A DNA stretch of 64,000 bases from Silurus meridionalis. Its lineage: Eukaryota; Chordata; Actinopteri; Siluriformes; Siluridae. Shown in pieces: positions 1 to 13,165 of the stretch (the stretch's first letter is position 1; each line of letters starts with the position of its first letter). Below the pieces are notes generated by a model. That model saw nothing but the letters and a program-made list of their open reading frames with translations. It searched no databases and had not been told where the DNA came from. The DNA is taken from assembly GCF_014805685.1 (NCBI RefSeq), contig NC_060885.1, positions 12,379,132-12,443,131 on the forward strand, given 5' to 3'. The translations under genes and the position numbers were made by a program.

Positions 1-1474
1 GTATATTTTATATGCAAGGTAGAGGAAATGCTGAATTATTTAAACCCCCCATGTGCAATGCTTATAAAACCCAACAGATGTGTGTCTTGAAGCTGAAAAC
101 AACATGAGTCAGGCTTTCTCGTATGTTTGCTGGTTTTTGACAAATCCTAATCTGCACCATGTTATTTTTTTTAAAACCATTTATGCTAAGGGCTTTGCAT
201 TGTAAAGATCAGAGCAATCACAGAGAAGGCAGATCAGGGGTTGAGGGGAGGGTGGTGGAAGATGCTTATTGAAGTCTTTCTGCTGATTAGGGCTGATTTT
301 TTTAGGCGCACACAGCTTCCATTATAATTAAAACTGAACTTCAAGATGTAAGAGTTCAATCAGCACATTAATAAAAAGTAACATTAGCTAATGTTAATAC
401 TTCAGCAATGTTACAGAAATGACAATTAAGAGTTGATATGATATACTAAATACAAATAAATCATATGAATGATGTTCTTTTTTAATTGTTAGTATATTAA
501 AGTAAAAAATTATGGAATGTCCACAGGATTACTTACTGTAGTTTCTTATTGCCATGCACTTAATTTTATACAATAATTAACACTCTTCCCTACACCTGCT
601 TCTCTTTTTTCAATCTATTGTATTTAAAACAACAAAAAAGCAGTTTGTCATGTTACTAAGAAAACAGAACACATTCTGAAGACTCTCTAGTGGCAGAAAA
701 CTTACTGACCCCAATAAAGCTTAGACACTGGAGACTACTTCCATGAGTGTTAGATAAACATATCCTTACATAAATGACCCACTGAAGAAGCTGGAATAAT
801 AATAAATTACAATAAATACACTAATATAACCATATAATTTTTGTTAGAATTAAACTATTGCCAGCTCCATGCTGTTATAGAAAATCAATCCACCTTCATT
901 TTTGAGAATTTTATACTGCTGTGGTATTAAAATGCTTTCAAAATGCCATTGTTTCCCCCTTGGTTGCTATTAAGACAATCTTTGTTATTAAGGGTAAAAA
1001 GATTTCCTTTCCCCTGGTTGCTGTTAAGGGCCGACATGGTGAGCACTTCAGTGAGTTTTGCCAGCACAGCAAAAGTCTGAGCAAGAGATTCTCAGCACGT
1101 TTGTTTTAGGACGGGGATCATGTGTTTGATCCTGCCATTGCATCATGGCACACTTAATTGGAAAAAGAAGAGAGTTTTGATACCCCAGCACTGAAAATGG
1201 AGCTTTCAAGCTGCTCTGTCTCAGGGCACATACCTCATACATTAAACATAAAGGTAAAAAGGTAAAACGCAGGTAAAAGGAAGGAAAAGTGCTAAGATTC
1301 AGGAAATGAAGACTAGATTTTTCCCCAGGGTCACTTCTTAGAGAGAGTACATTTTCAACTGAAATAGTTGGGACAACAGTCAACTTTAAGTGTGTACAGA
1401 CTGAAAGGTGGTGGTGCTTTATACTTGTCACATTTACGGCACAGTAAATGTAAAATCCCAGCAAAGTTAGGAGC
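1..1474. other. AT-rich non-coding stretch
   Basis: No exon-like reading frame with splice signals was recognised. Two short similar segments (about 953-972 and 1012-1030, both containing 'ggttgct.ttaag') look like a local diverged duplication. Probably intronic for dntt, because a dntt exon lies downstream at 12341 and the preceding exon was not found. Confidence 0.5.
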
Positions 1475-1600
1475 TGGAGTCAGAGCGCAGGGTCATCCAT
1501 AATACTGTACCCCTGGAGCACTGAAGGTTAAGGGTCTTGCTCAGGGGCCCCAAGAGTGGCAGCCTGGCGATACCAGGGTTTGATACAGTGGCAAGAAAAT
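1475..1600 (-). repeat. SINE/LINE-tail-like interspersed repeat fragment
   Basis: The + strand reads 'ggttaagggtcttgctcagg', then 'cagtggc'-like and 'gggtttgata'-like blocks. This is the reverse orientation of the 'gggcccttgaacaaggccc' block at 25550, which belongs to a repeat very common in teleosts. The ends are not defined. The family name is not certain. Confidence 0.45.
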
Positions 1601-1929
1601 GATAAATATGAATAACAAAAAAATTTTGGGTCATAAATTGTGATCTCATCCTCAAAGTCACAGGTTTAGACAAACACAATGTGCTTAAGCTAACAACAAT
1701 TCTAATCTTTTGTCTTTATTAAACACCAAACATTAAATATTGACAGTCCTGCTGAAAATTTCATTCCAATGCTTTTTTAAGGGGTAATGACCTGGGTTGT
1801 GTCTGCTTCTTCTAAAAAAAAACGCTGTATTATAACTTCAGTGGTAAGAATCACTTTTCTGCTGCATCTTCCAACTTCTACTGAGCTGCAGCTGAGTAAT
1901 ATTATTGTGTAGGATATTTCAATAAAATT

Positions 1930-2420
1930 GGGAAAGTGTTTTATAGGTCAACGATGGCAAGTGGTTCACGCTCAAAAGCAATGAGTGTGTAGTGCTCTGT
2001 AGTGTTCTTCCATTTTTTCCAAACATTTTTGGAACACCGTTTTTGGTCTTTAAACACTATGTTTGTGTAATGTTGTCTGTATAGCAGACTCATCATCAGA
2101 GATGTTAACCAGTTTCACTGATTTCTTCAAATCTTTAACTGTCAGTCAAGGGTTTTTTACCTTATTGAGAATTCCGAGGTGTGCATTTTGAGTCATCTTA
2201 GCTGGATGGCCAATAAATCATCCCTATTTCTATAAATAGTTTGTCTAACAGTGGATAGATAAATATCTAAGCTTCGAAGGAACTTTATGCAACTCATCAT
2301 TTCTTTCTTGTAAGTCTTCTGGGAAATCTTTTTAGTGAGGCATGGCTCACATCAGCAGATACAAAATGTTTGAGTGCTTTTTATAACTCAGATTAGCTCT
2401 AACCCACATGCCAGATTTGT
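1930..2420 (-). pseudogene. decayed Tc1-like transposase N-terminal fragment
   Basis: Reading the minus strand from about 2345 downwards gives a degenerate match to the helix-turn-helix region of fish Tc1-like transposases: an EDL..R...LHK block, STVRQTIY, a degraded GRPAK-like linker, then LTVKDLKKS and a degraded ESTIRKTL-like segment. Frames are interrupted by stops and shifts, so no protein is made. The catalytic DDE half is absent here. The call rests on motif order rather than a long alignment. The relic lies just before the RTE LINE tail at 2491. Confidence 0.5.
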
Positions 2421-2490
2421 CAAAATCCAATTTTACTTTTTATTGTTAAAACCATTAGCCTAGAGTTTTGAACAATTTCTTCAAACTGTA

Positions 2491-2521
<31 letters not shown>

Positions 2522-2527
2522 TTCTTT
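2491..2527. repeat. (CTT)n tract, 3' tail of minus-strand RTE LINE
   Basis: Nearly pure CTT trinucleotides. On the minus strand this is (AAG)n directly after the 3' end of the LINE. The second LINE copy at 63798 has the same tract at 63763-63797, so the tract belongs to the element rather than being a random microsatellite. Confidence 0.85.
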
Positions 2528-2606
2528 TGGCTTCTCCCATTCGGGGTCGCTATATCATCTGTCTCCATACCCCTCTGTCCTCTACTGCCTCTTTCAACCC
2601 AACTAC

Positions 2607-3944
2607 CTACATGTCTTCCTTCACCACATCCATAAACCTTCTCCTTGTTTTTCCTCTTTTCCTTCTTCCTGGTGGCTCCATCCTCAGCATTCTTCTACCG
2701 ATATACCCTATGTCCCTTCTCTGCACATGTCCAAACCATCTCAATCTCGCCTCCCTCACCTTGTCTCCAAAACGTCCAACATGCGCTGTCCCTCTAATAA
2801 ACTCATTTCTAATCCTGTCCATCCTCATCACTCCCAACAAAAACCTCAACATCTTTAGCTCTGCTACCTCCAGCTCTACCTCCTGTCTTTTACTCAATGC
2901 CACTGTCTCTAAACCATACAACATCGCAGGTCTCATCACAGTCCTATAAACTTTCCTTTCACTCTCTCAGATACTCTTCTATCACAAATCACACCTGTCA
3001 CTCTTCTCCACTCACTCCACCCTGCCTGCACTCTTTTCTTTACTTCTCTAACACACTCTCCATTACTTTGCACTGTTGAACCCAGGTACCTGAATTTTTT
3101 TTTACCTGCAACCGCACCACTCCACTGCCCTCCCTTCATTCACACACATGTACTCTGTCTTACTTCTACTGACTTTCATTCCTCTTCTCTCCAGCGCATA
3201 CCTCCACCCCTCCAGGCTTTTCTCAACCTTCTCCCTACTCTCACCACAAATAATAATATCATCCGCAAACATCATAGTCCATGGAGACTCCTGTCTGACC
3301 TCGTCCATTCAACCCGTCCATTACCACTGCAAACAGGAAAGGGCTCAAAGCCGATTCTTGATGCAGTCTAACCTCCACCTCAAACCAGTCTGTCGTTCCT
3401 ACTGCACACTCCACTGCTGTCACACTGTCCTCATACATGTCCTGCTCCACCCTCAGATACGTCTCTTACACACCTGACTTCCTCATACTGTACCACAACT
3501 CCTCTCTTGGCACCCTGTCGTACGCTTTCTCTAAATCCACAAACACACAATGCATCTCCTTCTGACCTTCTCTATACTGCAACATTCTCAAGCAAATAAT
3601 ACGTCTGTGGTGCTCTTCCATGGCATGAAACCATACTGTTGCTCACAGATGGTCACCTTTTCTCTCAGCCTGGCTTCCACTACTCTTTCCTATAACTTCA
3701 TGGTGTGACTGATGAACTTTATTCCCCTGTAGTTACTGCAGGTCTGCACATCTCCCTTGTTCTTAAAGATCGGTACTAGCACATTCCTCCATTCCTTAGG
3801 CATCCTCTCACCTTCCAAAATCCTGTTAAACAATCTTGTTAAAAACTCCACTGCCATCTCACCTATACATCTCCATGCTTTTACCAAAATGTCATCTGGC
3901 CCAACCGACTTTTCACTTTTCATCCTTTTAATCGCTGCTTTCAC
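2607..3944 (-). pseudogene. LINE reverse transcriptase domain, broken
   Basis: The RT is split over at least four minus-strand frames (3690-3944, 3259-3450, 3102-3308, 2607-2939). It shows KSVGPDDI.VKAWR, EWRNVLVPIFKNKGD, FADDIII, SKTEYMCVNE and finally RRDIGYIGRRMLRMEPPGR. The FADD pair would bind catalytic metal ions in a working enzyme. Frameshifts separate the N-terminal RT block from the FADD block, so no full polymerase can be translated. Long + strand frames over the same bases are antisense shadows. Part of the RTE element described for this region. Confidence 0.85.
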
Positions 3945-4348
3945 TCCTTACTAATCCTATGCACTTCCTGCTTCACCAACTCTACACCATCCAAACTTCT
4001 CTCTCTCTCATTTTCCTCGTTCATCAGCTGCTTAAAATACTCCCTCCATCTTCTCAAGACACTGTCCTCACTAGTCAACACATCTCCATCCTTTATTGCT
4101 CTAACTTACAGCACATCCTTCCCAGCTCGGTCCCTCTGCCTGGCCAGTCGGTACAAATCCTTTTCTCCTTCCTTAGTGTCCAACTTCTCATACAGCTCCT
4201 CATATGCCTTTTCCTTGGCTTTCGCCACATCCCTCTTCACCTGCTGTTGTATCTCCTTGTACTCCTGCCTACTTTTCTCATCACTCTGTCGATCCCAATT
4301 CTGTTTTGCCAACCTCTTTTTCTTTATGCTGTCCTGCACTTCCTCATT

Positions 4349-5099
4349 CTACCACCACGTCTCTTTGTCTTCCTTTCTATTTCCAGATGTAACACCAAGT
4401 ACCTTTCTATCTGTCTCCCTTATCACTTTTGCAGTAGTTGCCCAATCATCCAGCACCTCTTCACCACCACCGAGCCCCTGTCTGACCTCTTTCCTGAATC
4501 TCACACTACACTCTTCCTCATTCAGTTTCCACCATCTTATTCTTCTTTCAGTCCTCACTCTCCTCCTCTTATTCTTCACCTCCAAAACCATCCTACAGAC
4601 CACCATCCAGTGTTGTCTAGCTACACTGTCCCCTGCCAACACCTTACAGTCTCTAATCTCCTTCAGGTTGCATACAACATAGAACATACTCCATATGTGT
4701 GCACCTTCCTGCACTTATGCTCCTCCTTCTTCTTAAAATAAGTATTTACCACTGCCATTTCCATCCTTTTAGCAAAATCTACCACCATCTGCCCTTCCAC
4801 ATTCCTCTTCTTAATGCCATACCTACCCATCACCTGTGTTCCTTTACCTACATGCCCATTAAAGTCTGCCCCAATCACCAATCTTTCATTTCTACCACTT
4901 CGTCTAATACATCAAATTTTTCCGTCTCCTTCATCTCACAACCCACTTGTGGAGCATTAGCACTGATGACATTTATCATCACCTCTTCCACTTCCAGCTT
5001 CACATTCATCACCTTATCAAAAATTCTCTTCACCTCCACTACACTCTTACTAAACTCTTCTTTCAGGATCACTTGTACACAATTTCTCTTTCCATCCAC
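4349..5099 (-). pseudogene. LINE APE-like endonuclease domain, broken
   Basis: Frames at 4875-5099, 4663-4881 and 4349-4714 give, from N to C, NAPQVGCEMKE, VIGADFNGHVGKG, VVDFAKRMEMAVVNTYF, then CNLKEIRDCKVLAGDSVARQ and HWMVVCRM. The D-F-N-x-H block is a catalytic signature of apurinic-like endonucleases of LINEs, which nick target DNA. The domain start is lost: the nested MITE at 5177 interrupts the 5' side. At least two frame changes occur inside it, so it is non-functional. Confidence 0.8.
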
Positions 5100-5176
5100 C
5101 TGTTTAAACCCACCTCTAATGTTCCTGTACCTGGCCTTACTCCCTTTTCACTTCTGTCTCTTGAACACACAACATA

Positions 5177-5848
5177 CCGTAATTTCCGGACTTTTAAGCG
5201 CACCCAAATATAAGCCACACCCACTGGATTTTACAAAGATTTTTATTTTAAACATAAATACGCCGCACCTGTCTATAAGCCGCAGGTGTCTACACTGAAA
5301 CTAATGAACTTTACACAGGCTTTAATGAAAGACAGTGTCTGTTACACAGCTTGTATCTAAACAGTAGCCTACCAAGAAAGTCATTGTTCACTGTCTTCTC
5401 CTTCCTTTCACAACAATTTCTCTCGGGAGTTTATCTTTTGGCATCGTTGTGCGTTTAAAAATCACCATCTGTGAAGCTTTTCTTCCGATGCAGTGCAGCT
5501 CAGAACACAGGTGAAGTGCGTTTTTCATGCCCGGTTGTTTTCAGCGTGACGAATGATTCGCATTTCCTGTTGACAGTCTGAGTGAGCAGCAGGTCAAACG
5601 TCAGAGGAACCTAATCCATATTTATGATGTGGTGCGGCCCGATTCAGTGGGAGCGCGATTTAATATAAAGAGTTTAATTTGTTCACCTGAACCCGTTCAG
5701 CAATTTTATTGGTCTAATGTTATGGGGCTCAGTTTTTTTGGCGGCATGAAGCTCGTGAAACCGGGAAAAACCCAGGAAAAATGCATAAATTTGCCGCGGG
5801 GTTCAAAATGTGGGAAAAAAGTAGCGGCTTATAGTCTGGAAAATACGG
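5177..5848. mobile_element. TA-flanked non-autonomous DNA transposon (MITE) nested in the LINE
   Basis: Imperfect terminal inverted repeats start CCGTAATTTCCGGAC on the left and CCGTATTTTCCAGAC (reverse complement) on the right, and continue with an AAGC.GC block. The dinucleotide TA is duplicated at 5175-5176 and 5849-5850. Removing the element joins LINE sequence '..cacaacata|tctacc..'. TA duplication suggests Tc1/mariner-like or another TA-targeting transposase, but no transposase is encoded (a 104-codon frame at 5629 crosses the border and is chance). The internal sequence is more GC-rich than its surroundings. Confidence 0.75.
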
Positions 5849-5905
5849 TATCTACCTTTCTCCTCTCCATCATATCAGCTACCTCTCTCCCCAACAGTAG
5901 CCAAT

Positions 5906-7028
5906 GTGTATATACTATGTGTATCTTATTGCCAATTCTTTAAAAAATATCCTATGCTGGAATACTGGGTGCTCCTTGAATGTGATACCAGTCTATCTAA
6001 CGGCACCGTACACATGCTGGGGAATAGCCTCCCCACAAATTGCAGTGTTTTTGAAAATTATGTTTAGAAATTTGTGAAATCTCTGTTAATAGTCAAATCA
6101 GAGAACAGACTAACTATTAAAAACTAAACACTGCCATCGAGTTGATGCTGACTCATGGTGACTCTGTATATATTTAGATTTTTTATCATAGCATGTTCAT
6201 GGTATGATTTGGATTCAGATTGTCAGCCTTTTCTTCCATGTAGTTAATGCTGGTTTTGCCACTGTCATGTGACTCCACCATTAACATTGATCCATACAGC
6301 TGCTGCCCAGCATGCCATCCTAACTTTTGCCCTGAATCCACAATTTTGACATTAACAGTCTTTTTCAACTGGCTTTTTTTATATGGTGAATCATTGATTT
6401 TTGGTTCTGTTTCTGGCTGGTGGTCCAAAAACAATTGTGAAGATTGATAGCATATATAAAATATTTTAGCCAAAAAAACATCTTTGACTTTTCCGGGAAA
6501 ATGAGACCTGCCGTAGATTGAGGAAAAAAAAAAAAAACACATTTAAAGCAAGATGGAAATTGCTACAGGAAAAATCGATGTTTTGCTATGGCCATTCCAG
6601 TCTCCAGACTGAAAGACAAAATCAAAAAGACAAACATTCACATGTAAAAATCTATAAATATATATAGAAGCTTAAAATGCTTTGAATAGAAGAGTAAAAA
6701 AAAGATTATTAATACTGCTCTCTAATATGTTTTAGCTCAATAAATTGAATGAAATTAACACTCTAATAAATGAATGTGTTATCAGTATTTATGCAATAAT
6801 CACTGGGAATGTATTTTGTATATTATTTACACACAACTGACTTACATAATAGTATTTTAATGTGGATAAATAATCAAATTACTTTAGGCAACAGACTATC
6901 ACAGAAAAGAAAACGTAAGACACCAACTAAGCATTTGAATAGAAGGAAACAGACATTTCCTTACATGTTGGTTAAAGATGTCTGCAGCAGTCTGATAATG
7001 ATATCACTTGTACACTTTCAAGCCCTGT

Positions 7029-7032
<4 letters not shown>
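5906..7032. other. non-coding stretch without a recognised gene
   Basis: AT-rich. A block at about 6132-6168 ('gccatcgagttgatgctgac') resembles a motif seen in some vertebrate SINEs, but I cannot assign it. The 118-codon minus frame at 6186-6542 has no recognisable motif. No splice-flanked exon seen. Confidence 0.4.

Positions 7033-7089
<57 letters not shown>
7033..7089. repeat. (GT)n microsatellite
   Basis: About 28 perfect GT units. It produces a poly Cys-Val stretch in a spurious + strand frame. Confidence 0.97.
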
Positions 7090-7090
<1 letters not shown>

Positions 7091-8989
7091 AAACCTCTAT
7101 TTCGAGCTTTATTTTCCAGGCTCTGGCAGAATTGTGGCAGGTTTGATGTAGCAATGCACAGACAGAAGGCATGTCAGCATTACACACTTCAAAAGGCTGT
7201 GTGGAAAAAAATAAATGCTTTCCTTAAATCCAATGTTATTTTGATATAATGCGTTTTCAAAATTCAGGAATCCAAGAATTAACAAGCAAAAATACATAAA
7301 TGTAGTGTGATCATAATATTATATACTAGTTTAATGGTTTGTAAAGTTATACATTTTAATCAAATTATTTTTATAATATAGTACTGAAATAATATTTTAT
7401 AATATTACTGATAATAAAAATGATTCTGGAACTACAGAAAAAGGCCTCAAATCAAATTGCTACACCTTCAGATGTTAGCATTCTGGTAGATTACACTCTT
7501 ACATGTAGGTCCTTCTGGAACCTGCATTGATTTTATGGATTAAATAGTAAGGAATTGTTTAATAAAATGTAAGAAATGTTCATCAAAAGTATTACTATAC
7601 CAGAGATTTAACCTACAGTTATATTTTACCCCAGTGTGTTAGTAAGTAAAAGCTGTGAAATTGTTGGCTTTTGCAACATGCTGAATAGAAACAAGTCACT
7701 TGATGCATTCCAGGATGTTTCCTCCTTGTCAATTCATTCAGGTGTTTGCTAGCGCTGCTGTGCTTTTTACAGGCTGAGGTACTTTAGCATGAGTCCATGC
7801 TCTATAAGCAACCAGAATTATATCATACAAAATAAAAGGATATAGCATTATATAGTAATCTGACCATCACCCTACACTGTATACAAATTACAAGATAAGA
7901 TTTATATTTAAATCCAAAAGCACTTGAATTATGTGTACATATTTTCTATATGTGCACATAACTCAAGTATGTAACATTCTTGATCCCACTACTAGCTAGA
8001 GTTTTTCAACAGTAATAATAATAATAATAAATACTAAAAAACTTTCTAGTTACAATTACTTTGGATTTATACAATGCTCTCTTGAAAGCTTTACTTTTAA
8101 ATTTCTTTCACTGTATTTCATATATTCTATATTATTTTTTATATATATTACACAACATTAAGGCATAAAACATATATATCTCCTAGTCGACACACTCTGG
8201 TATGCTTATTGGTACCTGAAAAGGTAAGTACACTGAGGGTACTGATGACACTCTTGTTTAAGACAAATAAGCCATCTCTAAGATAGGTTGTTGTAATATA
8301 TACAAACCAACCAATTCACAAATTGAATACATAGACAACTGGGATGTACGTTATTGTTCTTATAAAGCCTAATGTTAAAGTGTGGATAGATCTGGTATTT
8401 TTAATATGCTGACTATGAACTCATCCATATATTGATATTTCACTCTCACAAGTCATCCCTGCTAAGCTGACCCCTTTACTGTAGCTTTCTGTCTACTTTC
8501 ACCTCTCACTTTTACACTCTTGCTGTTAGCCTGTCAGGGGTTGGTGAATTCGAGCATATAAGCAAGACATGTGAGACACTGCACCCATTTACTCTTATTT
8601 TTCAGCTTATTAACTGTGAAATACATGCCTGTGCTTCTGTTCATCCTACACATCATTATCAAAGGGCACATTGCAGCATATTTGGCGTGCTCTAGGCTAC
8701 AAAGATCATTGGATTTAAGTGGATTTCACCACAAATATTCTACATTAGGAATCCAAAGTTTCATGCCATTCTTTTGAATCCTTTACACTCCTAGGCTCAG
8801 GGCAGTTTTGGGTGTAAGAGCCCAAAGATGGCTCCAGATATCCAGTACAATCATAGTATGTTGTCATTAACTTTGCTCATTAAAATTTACCAAGTTATGT
8901 TGTCTTTCTTGCAATGTCTTTGCAAGGCCAATTCTTTTTGCTACAATTTACACTTAAAACATATGGTATAGGATTAAAGGATGCACATT
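7090..8989. other. AT-rich non-coding stretch
   Basis: No exon or recognised repeat family apart from the 20-bp-arm hairpin at 7922-7968. A short (AAT)n run is at about 8014-8030. Confidence 0.4.
7922..7968. repeat. foldback inverted repeat
   Basis: Arms 7922-7941 and 7949-7968 are reverse complements at 18 of 20 positions, separated by a 7-nt loop. Possibly the remains of a MITE; no flanking duplication was recognised. Confidence 0.7.
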
Positions 8990-9034
8990 ATCAGGATCAG
9001 AGGATCAGAATTTCAGCTTTCATTTCCTGATATA
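8990..9034. mobile_element. left part of an older Tc1-like fragment interrupted by the 9035 element
   Basis: The block 'atcagaatttcagctttcat' followed by 'ttcctgata' also occurs near 50375 and, in variant form, at 51541. It continues on the other side of the insertion at 10336 with 'agatgtgataaata' and 'aatatggcacctctt', which line up with 51575-51620. This is one older element split by a younger one. Confidence 0.65.
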
Positions 9035-10335
9035 CATTATCTTACAAATGTGAGTACACTCCTCACATTTCAGCAACCATTTTAGCATATCTTTCAAAAG
9101 ATATTTTAGAGTAGTCTATGCGCACCTTGTAAAGCAGATTTATTGTCTAAAAATAACTTAACATATAGCCATTATTGTCTAAATAACTGGCAACAAAATT
9201 GATACAATGAAACAACAAGTTATAACAGCTGTATGTCATGTTACCATGCAAAGCGACATGTCCTATTCATCATGTTCTTGTGTGTATCTTGCATTAGAGC
9301 AGTTAACATTTGGTGCTTTGAGTACAATTTTCTTATAATGACTGGACACTGGATATTCAACATGGCACCTCATGGCAAAGAACTCTCTTTGAATCCTCTT
9401 TGAGGATTTGAGAATTAGAATTGTTGCTCTCCACAAAGATGGCCTAGGCTAGAAGAAGTCTGTAACACCCTGAAACTGAGTTACTGTACAGTGGCTAGTG
9501 TAATACAGAAGTTTTCAAAGATGGGTTCCACTAGGCATGAGTGCTGCAACATTGATTTAGAGGTTGCAGAAGCGGAAGGTCCGCTAGTCACTGCTCAGAT
9601 CATATGCTGCACACTGCAACAAGACGGTTTGCATGGCTGTCATCCCAGAAGGAAAACTCTTTTGAAGCTGGCTCACAAGAAAGCCTGCTAACGGTTTTGC
9701 TGAAACAAACCTGTCCAAGTGCATGAATTATTGGAACCATGCCTTGTGGTCTGATGAGAAAAAAAAAACTTGTTTGGCTCAGATGGCTTGTTTGGATTAG
9801 CAGGTGTGGTGATAACCTGGTAAGGAGTACCAAGAAAATTGTCTCTTGGTGATGGACTGACCAAGTATGTCTCCAGAACTGAGCACCTGTGGGGAATCCT
9901 CAAGTGGAAGATCGAGAAGCGCCATGTGTTTAACATCCAGCATGTGTCTAACATTCAGCAGCAACAACCGTGATGTCATTATTGAAGAGTGGGAGAGGAT
10001 CCCAGCAACAACCTGAGACCAGCAACAGCTCAGGTGAATTCCATGCCCAAGAGGAATAAGACAGTGCTAGATAACAATTGTGCACACAAATAATGACACT
10101 TTGACAGTTTTGACACATTCACTTAGTACTCACTTTTGTTGCCAGTTATTTAGACAATAATGGCTGTATGTTGAGTAACTTTTTTAGAAGACAGTATATT
10201 TGTACTGCTATACAAGCTGCACATTGACTACTCTAAAATATATCCATATATATTTTCATTTCTATAGTATCTCTTGAGAACATAATAAAATAGTTGCTAA
10301 AATGTGATGGGTGTACTCACTTTTGTGAGATACTG
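9035..10335 (+). mobile_element. Tc1-like DNA transposon, internally deleted
   Basis: It is bounded by TA at 9033-9034 and 10336-10337. The left end cattatcttacaaatgtgag is a diverged inverted copy of the right end (ctcacttttgtgagatactg on the + strand). Terminal inverted repeats are long, about 200 bp, and the inner block 'taactggcaacaaaa' is found near both ends. Between them is a degraded + strand Tc1 transposase. Total 1301 bp. The same family occurs at 26820-29443 in the other orientation. Confidence 0.85.
9380..10070 (+). pseudogene. Tc1-like transposase relic
   Basis: The open part at 9491-9691 reads VIQKFSKMGSTRHECC, then LEVAEAEGPLVTAQ, LQQDGLHGCHPRRKTLLKL and AHKKAC. This is the second helix-turn-helix and linker region of fish Tc1-like transposases. 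Downstream fragments of the catalytic half survive: a 'tggtctgatgag' block (WSDE), and near 9875-9935 a block encoding HLWGILK..IEKRHV. Most of the middle of the catalytic domain is missing and several stops occur, so it is inactive. Confidence 0.8.
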
Positions 10336-10450
10336 TATAACCTAGATGTGATAAATAGTGCAGAATATGGCACCTCTTGTTTGAACCCACCCAATTTTCA
10401 AGTGATCAAAAATATTAAAATATGTGACTGAACGACTAGATTGATTGTTT
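10336..10450. mobile_element. right part of the interrupted older Tc1-like fragment
   Basis: Continues the 8990-9034 relic after the TA duplication. It contains 'aacccacccaattttcaagt' and 'atcaaaaatattaaaata', comparable to 'accacccaatttgtggtgag' and 'caaaagtattggaaca' at 51624-51660. Confidence 0.6.
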
Positions 10451-12449
<1,999 letters not shown>

Positions 12450-12689
12450 TAACATTGTTCGGCTTTTAACCGCAAACATAAGGTTTAACATTTTATATTT
12501 ACAATATTTTTGCACAAACCTTCAGAGAGAACAACATGCAGTACTTTGAAGGCTATCAATAAATCCATTGTGACACTGGTTCACTAACTCAAGAATACCT
12601 CCATCTATATTTTGGAGAGGTAATATATTAAAATAAGCAATGGAAATGTATATTTTTGCTGCTTAAAGATGTATGTCGTTAGTCGTAGT

Positions 12690-13165
12690 TTGAAGACTGC
12701 TAGTGACTGCTGCTCTGACATCTTGGGAAATTCATTTCACCATCTACATGCTAGAAAAGAAGTGTCTTGATTCATTATACCCTGGGGAATGGTGGGACCA
12801 GCTGAATAGTGTTACGGGATCAGGTGGCATGTGGCATTAGTGTGTGGTAAATGCTTTGAGGTAGGAGGGTGTTGGTCCAGTTTTGGCTTTGTGGCAGGTT
12901 TCAGTGTTGAACGGTGCTCAGAAGCAGACCTGCCAGAAGAAAGTTGTGTAATGTAAAAATAACGAGGGGTTGAACAAGCACCCAAGTGGCCTGGGTAAAG
13001 GAAACAAATTCTTCTAATGTTTTAAAGCAGAAATTTGTGCCACATTAGCAATGTGAGAGGGACGGTATAGTTAATTGTTTATTGTTGCTACAACATTACA
13101 CAAAGTGACCGAAGGTTATATCTGAGAGTTGCCCATGGAGGTCACAAGATCCTGATGTGAATGAA
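12690..13165. mobile_element. degraded LINE-derived repeat (L2/Rex-like 3' region)
   Basis: Blocks such as 'ggaaattcatttcaccat', 'gctttgaggtaggagg' with 'ggtccagttttggctttg', and 'gtggcctgggtaaagga' resemble a repeat widespread in teleost genomes that corresponds to LINE 3' coding sequence. On the + strand it reads in the same antisense sense as the 20100-20500 region. Heavily mutated, with no usable reading frame. Boundaries approximate. Confidence 0.5.

Larger units (their letters stand above)
2528..5905 (-). mobile_element. RTE-type non-LTR retrotransposon (LINE), 5'-truncated and frameshifted
   Basis: The minus strand encodes, in order, an APE-type endonuclease, a linker, and a reverse transcriptase ending in a WFGHVQRR-type C-terminus, spread over several short frames. 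Visible signatures are GADFNGHVG (endonuclease), IFKNKGDVQTCSNYRGIK (RT N-terminal block), and FADDIII followed by RRGMKVSRSKTEYM (RT catalytic block). The endonuclease resembles the RTE/BovB domain also found in the CFDP2/Bcnt family (family knowledge), which favours the RTE clade. The 3' end has an (AAG)n tail, typical of RTE elements that lack poly(A). Multiple frameshifts and stops make it inactive. A 672-bp DNA transposon (5177-5848) is nested in its 5' part. The 5' boundary near 5905 is approximate. Confidence 0.85.

Noticed and set aside
2527..5298. Long + strand open frames (140-260 codons)
   Set aside because: They are antisense to the minus-strand RTE LINE; their Ser/Leu/Pro/His-rich translations have no domain.
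6126..6170. Block resembling a motif of some vertebrate SINEs ('gccatcgagttgatgctgac')
   Set aside because: Single short match from memory; no tRNA-like head or tail found, so no family call was made.
6186..6542. 118-codon minus-strand frame
   Set aside because: No known motif, no splice signals, low-complexity start (poly-Phe from an A run).
6960..7020. Peptide VKDVCSS recalling the TdT segment before the D-x-D exon
   Set aside because: No TGGFRR-type end, no donor site in the right phase; the frame runs into a GT array.
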